Shown: in pieces, positions 1 through 5,886 of the stretch | Numbering within the stretch: position 1 is the stretch's first letter | How the letters are laid out: each line of letters begins with the position of its first letter | Source of the DNA: Methanomassiliicoccaceae archaeon UBA480 | GTDB lineage: Archaea > Thermoplasmatota > Thermoplasmata > Methanomassiliicoccales > Methanomethylophilaceae | Assembly (NCBI GenBank): GCA_002506425.1 | Contig: DAXO01000040.1 | Coordinates: 837-10,162, forward strand | Length of the DNA: 9,326 nucleotides | Reading direction: 5' to 3' | Position numbers and translations under genes: made by a program | The notes under the pieces: generated by a model | Seen by the model: only the letters and a program-made list of their open reading frames with translations | The model's database searches: none | Told to the model about the DNA's origin: nothing

Positions 1-273
1 TCCAGGCCTGTCGGATTCCCCCAGTACGACACGCTGAAAAAATGCGCATCGAGATTCTCGGATCGCGGCGGTCAGATCCTGATGCTGATATCCGAGGCGG
101 GCTTCGAGGAGGATTTCGAGGAGTGGGCGAGAGATGCCGGCGTGATGCTCGTAGGGCCCGAAGAGCTCTACGGCAGAAGGCCGTTCCCCGAGGTCCCGCT
201 GACGACGAAGTACCGACCGGAGACGGAACCTCGGGGCGTTGTCAGCAAGGCTATATATGACGCCTGCGAGTAG
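1..273 (+). CDS. C-terminal fragment of an unidentified protein (possible archaeal ATPase, DUF234-like tail)
   Basis: This is the last 90 codons of a gene whose start lies left of the window; reading frame 1 is open from base 1. The segment around residues 28-60 of the fragment alternates a hydrophobic strand (ILMLISEAGF) with an acidic helix (EEDFEEWARDAG) and a second strand (VMLVGPEELYG). This resembles the C-terminal nuclease-fold tail seen in archaeal DUF234-type ATPases, where a Ser-x-x-Gly-Phe strand is followed by a helix and a Leu-rich strand. That resemblance is from memory and is weak; no P-loop or catalytic motif falls inside the window. The gene ends with TAG at 271, immediately followed in frame by TAA and TGA. 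The promoter of the next gene lies inside its last codons. Confidence 0.7.
   Translation, partial: SRPVGFPQYDTLKKCASRFSDRGGQILMLISEAGFEEDFEEWARDAGVMLVGPEELYGRRPFPEVPLTTKYRPETEPRGVVSKAIYDACE
251..258 (+). promoter_or_regulatory. TATA-like box for the DUF362 gene
   Basis: An alternating T/A core (ctatatat) is centred about 28 bases upstream of the ATG at 283. Archaeal TATA boxes sit about 26 bases before the transcription start, so the transcript would begin at or just before the start codon, giving a leaderless mRNA. It lies inside the end of the upstream gene. Confidence 0.55.
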
Positions 274-282
274 TAATGAACC

Positions 283-1401
283 ATGGCCATGGAAACCCCG
301 ACTGTCTATTTCACGGACATGAACTGCAGGATAGGCGACAGCCTCCTGATGAAGACCGAGCGCCTCGTCAAAGCCGCTGGCATCGGCGACATAGACATGG
401 AGAAGAAGTTCGTAGCCCTGAAGATCCACTTCGGGGAATACGGCAACCTGTCGTTCCTCCGCCCCAACTACGCCAAGGTGGTGGCGGACATCGTGAAGGA
501 GCAGGGCGGGATACCGTTCCTCACCGACTGCAACACCCTCTACGTCGGAAGAAGGAAGAACGCCGTCGAGCACATGGACACCGCCAACCTGAACGGGTTC
601 TCCCCGATGTCCACGGGATGCCAGATAATCATCGCCGACGGCCTGAAGGGCGACGACGATGTCGAGATCCCCATCGACGGGGAATACGTCAAGAACGCGA
701 AGATCGGCCGCGCCATCGCCGACTCGGACGTCATCATCACCCTGAGCCACTTCAAATGCCACGAGCAGGCAGGATTCGGCGGAGCGCTCAAGAACCTGTC
801 CATGGGATGCGGCTCCCGCAGAGGGAAGATGGAGATGCACTCCAACTCCAAGCCTGTCGTCGACGACGAGAAGTGCAGGGGATGCGGCAAATGCGCCAGG
901 TTCTGCGCCATGGATGCCATCTCCTACAGTCAGAAGAAGGCGTCCATCGACCACTCGAAGTGCGTAGGATGCGGAAGATGCGTCAGCGTCTGTCCGTTCG
1001 ATGCCATCGAGCCCGCCTACGACCAGAGCCCGCAGGTCCTCAACGCCAAGATCGTTGAGTACGCGATGGCGGCCGTCAAGGGCAAGGAATGCCTCCACGT
1101 GTCGTTCATCTGCGACGTCTCCCCGTTCTGCGACTGCCACGGCGAGAACGATGTGCCTGTCGTGCCCAATGTGGGGATACTCGCTTCGAAGGACCCCGTC
1201 GCACTCGACAAGGCGTGCATAGACCTGGTCCAGAAGCAGGAGATGATTCCCGGTTCCCTGCTGTGGAGGAACAGCGGAGGAAGAAGGCCCGCGGACCTGC
1301 TCAAGTGCGTCCAGCCCTCCACTGATTGGCAGAGCACCTTCGTCCATGCGGAGAAGATGGGATTCGGATCCTCCGAGTACGTGCTGAAGAAGGTCGAGTG
1401 A
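283..1401 (+). CDS. DUF362 domain protein with two [4Fe-4S] ferredoxin motifs
   Basis: The protein has 372 residues and no signal peptide or membrane helix, so it is probably cytosolic. The N-terminal part (about 8-185) matches the DUF362 family, with a KIHFGEYGN segment near 46 and the CHEQAGFGGALKNLSMGCGS region near 160-180. A ferredoxin module follows: C198-x2-C201-x2-C204-x3-C208, then C227-x2-C230-x2-C233-x3-C237, enough for two [4Fe-4S] clusters. The DUF362 fold then resumes (HVSFICDVSPFCDCHGEND, then ASKDPVALDKACIDL). The biochemical role of DUF362-ferredoxin proteins is not settled; an electron-transfer or redox role is inferred from the clusters alone. The start at 283 is chosen because it follows the TATA-like box at 251-258 at leaderless spacing; ATG 289 is an in-frame alternative. 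A membrane-protein gene starts one base after its stop, so the two are probably co-transcribed. Confidence 0.9.
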   Translation: MAMETPTVYFTDMNCRIGDSLLMKTERLVKAAGIGDIDMEKKFVALKIHFGEYGNLSFLRPNYAKVVADIVKEQGGIPFLTDCNTLYVGRRKNAVEHMDTANLNGFSPMSTGCQIIIADGLKGDDDVEIPIDGEYVKNAKIGRAIADSDVIITLSHFKCHEQAGFGGALKNLSMGCGSRRGKMEMHSNSKPVVDDEKCRGCGKCARFCAMDAISYSQKKASIDHSKCVGCGRCVSVCPFDAIEPAYDQSPQVLNAKIVEYAMAAVKGKECLHVSFICDVSPFCDCHGENDVPVVPNVGILASKDPVALDKACIDLVQKQEMIPGSLLWRNSGGRRPADLLKCVQPSTDWQSTFVHAEKMGFGSSEYVLKKVE

Positions 1402-1402
1402 C

Positions 1403-1750
1403 ATGGACCCTGTGGCTTTGGCGAACATCCTGGAGACGCTCATGCTCCTGGGCTTCGCCTCCGCATGGCCGTTCAACATAGTGCGCGCCTACCGCGCCAG
1501 GACGGCTCTGGGAACCAGCCTGGGATTCATGGTCGTCATCGAATTCGCCTACATCTGCGGGATGCTGAGCAAGATCGCGGCAGACAACGTGACCTATGTA
1601 TTCGCGTTCTATGTGCTCGACTTCTCGCTCGTGGCGATCGCCATGGCGATATACTTCAGGAACAGATCCATCGACAAACTGAAGGGACGCGGCCAGCGAG
1701 GCCGGCGCACCCTCCCTTCCCCCGCCTCCTTGGAGCGCATGATGCTCTGA
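1403..1750 (+). CDS. Small three-helix membrane protein, SemiSWEET/PQ-loop-like
   Basis: This 115-residue protein has three predicted transmembrane helices, at about 6-26, 38-60 and 65-87. A basic loop after helix 1 (RAYRARTALGTS) and a basic C-terminal tail (RNRSIDKLKGRGQRGRR) suggest by the positive-inside rule where the cytoplasmic side is. The pattern WPFNIVRAYRARTALGTS followed by a Phe-rich helix and ISK-type turn is typical of small SemiSWEET/PQ-loop relatives, in which one three-helix bundle pairs with a second copy to form a transporter. The Pro-Gln of the classical motif is Pro-Phe here, so sugar transport cannot be assumed. The start lies one base after the DUF362 stop, which implies co-transcription and probably translational coupling. 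The last 25 residues are low-complexity and may not be conserved. Confidence 0.75.
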   Translation: MDPVALANILETLMLLGFASAWPFNIVRAYRARTALGTSLGFMVVIEFAYICGMLSKIAADNVTYVFAFYVLDFSLVAIAMAIYFRNRSIDKLKGRGQRGRRTLPSPASLERMML

Positions 1751-1795
1751 TATCAGAAGCTTAGAGTGCGGCCCGATAGGAGGCGTTGGGGGCAT

Positions 1796-1803
1796 TTTAT
1801 ATA
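1796..1803 (+). promoter_or_regulatory. TATA-like box for the Sel1-repeat gene
   Basis: The sequence tttatata is centred 28 bases before the ATG at 1828. This spacing predicts a leaderless transcript and is the main reason for choosing 1828 over the upstream in-frame ATG at 1786, which lies before the box. Confidence 0.6.
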
Positions 1804-1827
1804 CGCACTCATGCCTTGCGGGCAACG

Positions 1828-3633
1828 ATGGAAACCTTTGAGGAGTTGATTTCCGAGGCCGAGGCAGGGGACGTGCAGTCCTGCTTCGAGCTAGGACAGC
1901 GTTACGCACTCGGCGAGGGTGTCGAGGCTAACGAGTCCACCGCCTTCAGTTGGTACATCCGCGCAGCCAAAGGGGGTCACCCCGGGGCGCAGTTCGTCGT
2001 CGGCTTCTGCTACGCCAACGGCCTGGTCGTCCCAGCAGACCCTGCGGAGGGCTGCATGTGGATGTTCCGTGCCGCAATGCAGGGCAACGCGGAGGCGTAC
2101 GGATGGCTGTCCGACTACTACCAGTCGCACGAGACGCCGAAGGACGGCGCCGTATTCAACTACTTCAAGCAGAGGGCCGGCGACGACGACCCGGATGCGA
2201 CCTACGTGCTCGGCAGGCTCAAGGAGCTCGCCGTCGGCACCGAGTTCGATCCGGCCGGAGCCTACGCCGACTACTGCGCTGCGGCCGAGCACGGCCACAA
2301 CGCCGCGCTCTGCATGAAGGCGCTCTGCGTGCTGAACGGGATGGGCACATCCCGCGACAGGACCCGCGGAGCCGCGATGCTCCAGGAGCTGGCGAGCAAG
2401 GGATACGCTCCCGCCGCCGTCTGCCTGGGCCGCTGCTACGAGTACGGCTACGGCGTCGAGAGGGACCGCAAGAAGGCTTATGCGATCTACTACGAGCTCG
2501 CCGACAACGGCAGCCCGTCCGGGATGTACAATCTGGGACGCTGCTACATGGACGGCATCGGAGTCGAAAAAGACGGTCCCATGGCGTACGCATGGTATTC
2601 CGCCGCCGCAGGCAGGGGATCCATACCCGCCATCTACGGTCTCGCGAGATGCCACATCGGAGCCGTCGGAACCGAGAAGAACCGCGACCTGGGACTGAAG
2701 CTCCTCGAGAACGCGGCCTCCTTCGGACAGACCGACGCGATGGTCATGCTGGGTCAGCTCAACGCCCGCGGAAAGCAGGTCAAGAAGAACACCCAGGCCT
2801 CCGCCGAGTGGTTCAAGAGGGCCGCAGACCTCGGAGACGGGTACGCGCAGCTGGTCACCGGAGACAACTTCTCCAACGGATCCGGCCTCAAGAAGGACAG
2901 CAAGGCCGCGATGAGGTACTACCTGATGTCCGCCGCTCACGGCAACGACGTCGCCTGCTTCAACGTGGGCAACGCGTACGCTCTCGGACGCGGAGTCCCC
3001 AGGAGCGACGAGCAGGCGTTCATCTGGCTCAACAGGGCCGCCGAGGACAACTACATGAAGGCGCAGTTCTCCGTCGCAGAGGCCTACGCCAAAGGACGCG
3101 GAGTCCCGAAGAACATCTCGAAGGCCTTCGCCATCCACAAGAAGCTGGCCGAGAACGGATTCGCCAAGTCGCAGTACCATGTCGCCTACGGCTACATGGA
3201 GGGCGAGGGCACCGCCAAGGATCCCGCCGCCGCCTACGGATGGTTCGTCAAGGGAGCCGAGAACGAGGACCCCGTCTGCCTGTACTACGCCGGATACTGC
3301 TGCGAGAACGGTCTGGGAACGGAGAAGGATATGGACAAGGCCGTCGAGTGGTACACCCGCGCGGCCCAGTTCGGCCACATAATGTCCAGGGAGATCGTCG
3401 AGAGGCTCACCGGAAAGAAAGTGGAGATCAAGGAGAAGGAATCCCCGTTCCAGACCTATCTCAGGTCCGCGGAGAAGGGAGACGCCGATGCGATGTTCAT
3501 CGTCGGACGCTGCTACCAGGACGGTGTCGGCACCGAGAAGGACATGGACAAGGCCCTCTCCTGGATCAAGAAGGCCGCCGACAAAGGCAACGCAGCCGCA
3601 AGGCGCATGGTCGCCCAGCTCGGCAAGCGCTGA
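1828..3633 (+). CDS. Large Sel1-like repeat protein (about 15 repeats)
   Basis: The predicted protein has 601 residues and consists almost wholly of 36-residue Sel1-like (TPR-related) helix-turn-helix repeats, each following A-x2-LG-x2-Y-x2-G-x-GV-x2-D-x3-A-x2-W-x3-AA-x2-G. I count about 15 units. Clear ones include SGMYNLGRCYMDGIGVEKDG, AICH-type variants in the middle, and the two near-identical units near the end that both carry GTEKDMDKA. Unit 3 (around DYYQSHETPKDGAVFNY) is shortened and degenerate, and a charged linker (TGKKVEIKEKES) separates the last unit from the rest. There is no signal peptide, membrane helix or catalytic domain, so it is probably a cytosolic scaffold that binds other proteins; Sel1 repeats serve that role in known families. 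The partner is unknown. The gene stands alone with its own TATA-like box and is followed by a GC-rich hairpin. The start at 1828 gives METFEELISEAEAGD, which leads straight into repeat 1. Confidence 0.9.
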   Translation: METFEELISEAEAGDVQSCFELGQRYALGEGVEANESTAFSWYIRAAKGGHPGAQFVVGFCYANGLVVPADPAEGCMWMFRAAMQGNAEAYGWLSDYYQSHETPKDGAVFNYFKQRAGDDDPDATYVLGRLKELAVGTEFDPAGAYADYCAAAEHGHNAALCMKALCVLNGMGTSRDRTRGAAMLQELASKGYAPAAVCLGRCYEYGYGVERDRKKAYAIYYELADNGSPSGMYNLGRCYMDGIGVEKDGPMAYAWYSAAAGRGSIPAIYGLARCHIGAVGTEKNRDLGLKLLENAASFGQTDAMVMLGQLNARGKQVKKNTQASAEWFKRAADLGDGYAQLVTGDNFSNGSGLKKDSKAAMRYYLMSAAHGNDVACFNVGNAYALGRGVPRSDEQAFIWLNRAAEDNYMKAQFSVAEAYAKGRGVPKNISKAFAIHKKLAENGFAKSQYHVAYGYMEGEGTAKDPAAAYGWFVKGAENEDPVCLYYAGYCCENGLGTEKDMDKAVEWYTRAAQFGHIMSREIVERLTGKKVEIKEKESPFQTYLRSAEKGDADAMFIVGRCYQDGVGTEKDMDKALSWIKKAADKGNAAARRMVAQLGKR

Positions 3634-3635
3634 TC

Positions 3636-3657
3636 AAAAGGCGGGGGAGACCCCGCC
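3636..3657 (-). terminator. Hairpin, probable terminator of the minus-strand small gene (possibly bidirectional)
   Basis: A perfect 7-bp GC stem (3640-3646 with 3651-3657) closes a four-base loop. Read on the minus strand, the stem is followed directly by TTTT (complement of 3636-3639), the usual shape of a T-tract terminator. On the plus strand it lies just after the Sel1 gene stop, but the following bases are only loosely T-rich. It lies about 75 bases past the stop of the 36-residue minus-strand gene. Confidence 0.5.
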
Positions 3658-3731
3658 CCCTAACATTTCTTCAGAAGTATGAAATTGGCCTCCGCACATG
3701 GACGCGGGGCCGTTTTGCTCCGTAACCAAGC

Positions 3732-3842
3732 TCAGAGAGCGAGGACGACGCCGGCCGCAACGATGACGACGAAGGCGATGAACGGGAGCAGGTTGACGAA
3801 TTTGTCCAGTGTCGTAGGCTTGTAGGAATGTTTCTGATCCAT
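3732..3842 (-). CDS. 36-residue single-helix membrane protein, unknown function
   Basis: The reading frame encodes a 36-residue protein: a polar, basic N-terminus (MDQKHSYKPTTLDK) followed by one strongly hydrophobic helix of about 20 residues ending at the last codon. I do not recognise a family. Three things favour a real gene: a TATA-like box on the minus strand centred 25 bases before its ATG, the same leaderless spacing as its neighbours; a GC-rich hairpin with a T-tract downstream; and a coherent membrane-helix sequence placed exactly in the gap between two plus-strand genes. The frame extends further upstream (to 4379), but that part is the antisense of the phosphatase gene. It could be a small accessory subunit of a membrane complex or a toxin-like peptide; neither is shown. 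Confidence 0.6.
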   Translation of the reverse strand: MDQKHSYKPTTLDKFVNLLPFIAFVVIVAAGVVLAL

Positions 3843-3863
3843 GACGGCCGAATCGGCTCTGTC

Positions 3864-3870
3864 TATATAT
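3864..3870 (-). promoter_or_regulatory. TATA-like box for the minus-strand small membrane protein
   Basis: The minus strand reads atatata here, centred about 25 bases before the ATG at 3842, consistent with a leaderless start. It forms a divergent pair with the plus-strand box at 3885-3892. Confidence 0.5.
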
Positions 3871-3884
3871 GGCATTTTGCAGAG

Positions 3885-3892
3885 TTTATTAA
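3885..3892 (+). promoter_or_regulatory. TATA-like box for the phosphatase-thpR unit
   Basis: The sequence tttattaa is centred about 26-27 bases before a GTG at 3915. This spacing supports GTG 3915 as a leaderless start and argues against the upstream in-frame ATG at 3828, which precedes the box and lies inside the divergent small gene. Confidence 0.5.
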
Positions 3893-3914
3893 CAACCTCG
3901 GCCATCCGGATCGC

Positions 3915-4484
3915 GTGAGCATAGGTAGGATCAGGGTTTTGTTCGTCTGCTACGGCAACATATGCCGCAGCCCCATGGCGGAATTCGTTTTCAAGAAGAT
4001 GATAGCCGACGAAGGACTGGCAGACCGCTTCTACGTCGCATCTGCCGGGACCAGCGGAGAGCACATAGGCGATCCGCCGGACAGGAGAGGGGCCGCAGTC
4101 CTCGCAGAGCATGGGATCTCCTGTGCCGGAAAGACATCGAGGAGGCTGCTCCGCTCGGATTTCGTCGATTACGACTACATAGTCTGCATGGATCGCATGA
4201 ACATGGACTACCTGCATCGCCTCGGCCCCTCCGGCCACGCATGCGAGACCGGCAGACTCATGGACTACGCCGGGGGAGGGGATGTCGACGACCCCTACTA
4301 CGACGGCAACTTCGAAGGCGCGTATGCTAAGATAGAGGAGGGGTGCCGGGGGCTTCTCGACCACATCCTCTCGGAGCACAGGGAGCTGGTGCCATGCCGC
4401 CGATCAGAGTCTTCGTATCGATTCCGGTTCCCGATACCGCCGAACTCGAGGATCTCCGCAGAATGCTGGCATCCGCAGGAGTGA
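3915..4484 (+). CDS. Low-molecular-weight protein-tyrosine phosphatase family protein
   Basis: The enzyme would hydrolyse phosphotyrosine (or a related phosphomonoester or arsenate) in the cytosol. Near the N-terminus is the family signature VCYGNICRS, a C-x5-R-S loop with nucleophile Cys12 and Arg18. The general-acid motif DDPYYDG is present, with Asp126. The core to about residue 155 matches the family's usual length of roughly 150 residues. GTG 3915 is chosen as start because of the TATA-like box at 3885-3892. The last 34 residues or so (from about SEHRELVPC onward) have no family character and are read out of phase over the first 91 bases of thpR, so the natural stop may have been lost by a recent indel or a sequence error. 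An arsenate reductase of the same fold is an alternative; LMW-PTP is favoured by the DPYY motif. Confidence 0.88.
   Translation: MSIGRIRVLFVCYGNICRSPMAEFVFKKMIADEGLADRFYVASAGTSGEHIGDPPDRRGAAVLAEHGISCAGKTSRRLLRSDFVDYDYIVCMDRMNMDYLHRLGPSGHACETGRLMDYAGGGDVDDPYYDGNFEGAYAKIEEGCRGLLDHILSEHRELVPCRRSESSYRFRFPIPPNSRISAECWHPQE
4381..4385 (+). promoter_or_regulatory. Shine-Dalgarno-like site for thpR
   Basis: GGGAG lies 8 bases before the ATG at 4394. It decides the internal start in favour of MPPIRVFVSI over the longer frame from 4343, whose extra residues lie in the phosphatase coding region and look unrelated to the family. Confidence 0.45.
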
Positions 4485-4939
4485 GACCGTCTCCTCCCGA
4501 GCAGACCCATCTGACGCTCAGCTTCATCGGCGATGTCGACGAATCCAAGGTCAAGAGGATAACCGAGTGCGTCAGGCGCTCCACAGAGGGCTTCAGGCCC
4601 ATGGAGATCATCCTTTCAGGACTGGGCGCGTTCCCCAACGAGAGACGTCCCTCCGTCGTCTGGACCGGAGTCTCGCCCGCAGGACCGCTGAAAGCGATGG
4701 CGGCCAAGCTGGAGAAGAACCTTGCCGCCGCCGGGATCCCCCATGACGGGAAGCCGTTCAAGGCCCACGTCACCGTGGCCAGGACCAGGGACTCCTTCGT
4801 TCCTCCTACCGTGTTCGAGGGAGCTGAGAGGAAGGTCTACTGCAGATTCGTCTGCAACGAGGTCCTCGTGATGAAGAGCGTCCTCGGCCCCGGAGGGGCG
4901 AAGCACTCCGTTCTCGCCAGGATCCCCATCTCGGACTAA
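4394..4939 (+). CDS. thpR: RNA 2',3'-cyclic phosphodiesterase (2'-5' RNA ligase family, ThpR)
   Basis: This 181-residue protein belongs to the 2H phosphoesterase superfamily. Both catalytic H-x-T-x motifs are present: H39-L-T-L (in THLTLSFIGDV) and H125-V-T-V (in FKAHVTVARTRD). The N-terminal strand RVFVSIPVPD and the segment LGAFPNERRPSVVWTGV are also typical of the family. The usual activity is opening of 2',3'-cyclic phosphate ends on RNA; 2'-5' ligation is seen in vitro for some members. The length fits archaeal and bacterial ThpR (about 175-190 residues). It overlaps the phosphatase gene by 91 bases in another frame and has its own GGGAG site, so it is probably expressed from the same transcript. 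A T-rich hairpin region follows. Confidence 0.93.
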   Translation: MPPIRVFVSIPVPDTAELEDLRRMLASAGVRPSPPEQTHLTLSFIGDVDESKVKRITECVRRSTEGFRPMEIILSGLGAFPNERRPSVVWTGVSPAGPLKAMAAKLEKNLAAAGIPHDGKPFKAHVTVARTRDSFVPPTVFEGAERKVYCRFVCNEVLVMKSVLGPGGAKHSVLARIPISD

Positions 4940-4952
4940 GAAACCAATACCG

Positions 4953-4985
4953 CTCCGTCATACTGACCGGAGGGTCTTCTCTTTT
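4953..4985 (+). terminator. Probable terminator after thpR
   Basis: A short hairpin (CTCCG at 4953-4957 pairing with CGGAG at 4968-4972, extendable by three pairs across a one-base bulge) is followed by a T-rich run (gtcttctctttt, 4974-4985). Archaeal termination relies on the T-rich run more than the stem. The same T-run also forms the left part of the TATA-like box for the next unit. Confidence 0.45.
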
Positions 4986-4988
4986 AAT
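4981..4988 (+). promoter_or_regulatory. TATA-like box for the pilin-like cassette
   Basis: The sequence cttttaat is centred about 33 bases before the ATG at 5018, predicting a very short leader of about 5-8 bases. The match is weaker than for the other boxes in the window. Confidence 0.35.
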
Positions 4989-5017
4989 CCCCTCACAGCA
5001 AGCACCGTGCGATACTC

Positions 5018-5458
5018 ATGAAATCACACGGAGGATCGGACGACTACGGAGGCATCGAAGGACTTCCGCTCCAGCTGATGATTGTGATCCTGGTCGCCAC
5101 GATGGGAACCGCGATCATCGTCGGTTGGATGGGCAGCATCGAGACGCCCCACTCGATCGGCGAAGTGGAGTATGAAGACTGCATCAACGCCGAGGACGGC
5201 ACAATACCGACTTTCACGGTAACCGTCTACGACCAGGACGGGAACAGGCTAGAGGGGGCCGTCGTGCTCCTGGAGGGGATGGGCGTGACGAAGTCCGGCG
5301 AGACCGCCTACTCGACCACAGTAGCTGACGGCACCGCGACGTTCACGGACCTGAAGATATCCCCCGCCGGATCGGGCAAGGTCGGACACCTGTACATAAC
5401 CGTCGAGAAGTCGGGCTATTCGGAGGGAGTCGAGAGGAAGGTGATGGTGATCCTTTGA
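5018..5458 (+). CDS. Type IV pilin-like protein with C-terminal Ig-like/carboxypeptidase-regulatory-like domain
   Basis: This 146-residue protein starts with a polar stretch (MKSHGGSDDYGG), then IEGLPLQL and a hydrophobic helix to about residue 38. That is the layout of archaeal class III signal peptides, which a PibD-type prepilin peptidase would cut near the Gly-Gly at 11-12; the cut site is inference. The rest (about 60-146) is rich in beta strands: TVTVYDQDGNRLEGAVVLLE, then TVADGTATFTDLKI and GHLYITVEKSGYSEG. This resembles carboxypeptidase-regulatory-like or Ig-like surface domains. It would sit at the outer face of the membrane or in a fibre. It is the first of three coupled genes: the next start overlaps its stop (TTGA). 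No pilus ATPase or platform gene is in the window, so assembly into a filament is not shown. Confidence 0.75.
   Translation: MKSHGGSDDYGGIEGLPLQLMIVILVATMGTAIIVGWMGSIETPHSIGEVEYEDCINAEDGTIPTFTVTVYDQDGNRLEGAVVLLEGMGVTKSGETAYSTTVADGTATFTDLKISPAGSGKVGHLYITVEKSGYSEGVERKVMVIL
5446..5452 (+). promoter_or_regulatory. Shine-Dalgarno site supporting a TTG start
   Basis: GGTGATC matches the complement of the 3' end of archaeal 16S rRNA (ATCACCTCC) and lies just before TTG 5455. No ATG or GTG offers an equally complete N-terminus, so this site decides for the TTG start. Confidence 0.5.
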
Positions 5459-5886
5459 GGTCGGACGATCGCGGGATCCTCGGCATGCCGATCAAGCTGG
5501 CCGTGATCATGCTCGTCATAGCGCTGACCGTGCCCATGGTGATGGATGCGACGGAGGATGCTGGAAGGAGCCTTTCATACGAGGGGCCTGTCAGGGAGGC
5601 GCAATCGCTGGCCGATGCAGCTTCCCGCGCATACTATGGAGGGCATGGGGCCGCGACAACCGCGGACCTGTCCCTCCCTGCGGGCGCATCGATACGCATA
5701 GGCGGAGAAGGATCCGACGCGTACTTCCTGACGGTGATGAAGGACGGCGCCGTGCTGAAGAGAATGATGATGGATCATCCCGCGTTCCCGTTCCTCGGGG
5801 ACCCCATCGAGGTCTCCGGCCACTGCAGGGTATCGCTGAAATGCGTCATCGAGGACGGCGTCTGCGGGATCAGGGCATCGGCATGA
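5455..5886 (+). CDS. Type IV pilin-like membrane-anchored protein, second of the cassette
   Basis: This 143-residue protein is read from TTG 5455, which overlaps the preceding stop as TTGA. The N-terminus DDRGILGMPIKL followed by a hydrophobic helix (about 12-30) repeats the pattern of the previous protein (DDYGGIEGLPLQL), suggesting paralogous membrane anchors. A polar helix follows (EAQSLADAASRAYYGGHG), then a beta-rich end with PIEVSGHCRVSLKC and a Cys pair separated by a short loop (LKCVIEDGVCG). The general plan (short charged leader, helix, then beta domain) is that of archaeal pilins and pseudopilins, but I cannot name a family. ATG 5485 is a shorter start that would remove the charged leader. 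The stop overlaps the next start as ATGA. Confidence 0.75.
   Translation: MRSDDRGILGMPIKLAVIMLVIALTVPMVMDATEDAGRSLSYEGPVREAQSLADAASRAYYGGHGAATTADLSLPAGASIRIGGEGSDAYFLTVMKDGAVLKRMMMDHPAFPFLGDPIEVSGHCRVSLKCVIEDGVCGIRASA

Noticed and set aside
276..1058. A 260-codon plus-strand frame inside the DUF362 gene
   Set aside because: The translation is dominated by Arg, His and Pro, as expected of an off-frame reading of G+C-rich DNA; the ferredoxin cysteines are in the other frame.
1891..3378. A 495-codon open frame on the minus strand opposite the Sel1 gene
   Set aside because: The plus-strand frame has unmistakable Sel1 repeats. The antisense frame is open because of codon bias in a G+C-rich gene, and its Val/Leu/Gly-rich translation matches no family pattern.
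1950..3725. A 591-codon plus-strand frame overlapping the Sel1 gene
   Set aside because: An Arg-rich off-frame reading with no domain pattern; the repeats are in the frame starting at 1828.
3843..4379. Upstream extension of the 36-residue minus-strand protein to 215 residues
   Set aside because: The extra part is the antisense of the phosphatase gene, and the TATA-like box at 3864-3870 lies inside it, so only the last 36 residues are supported.
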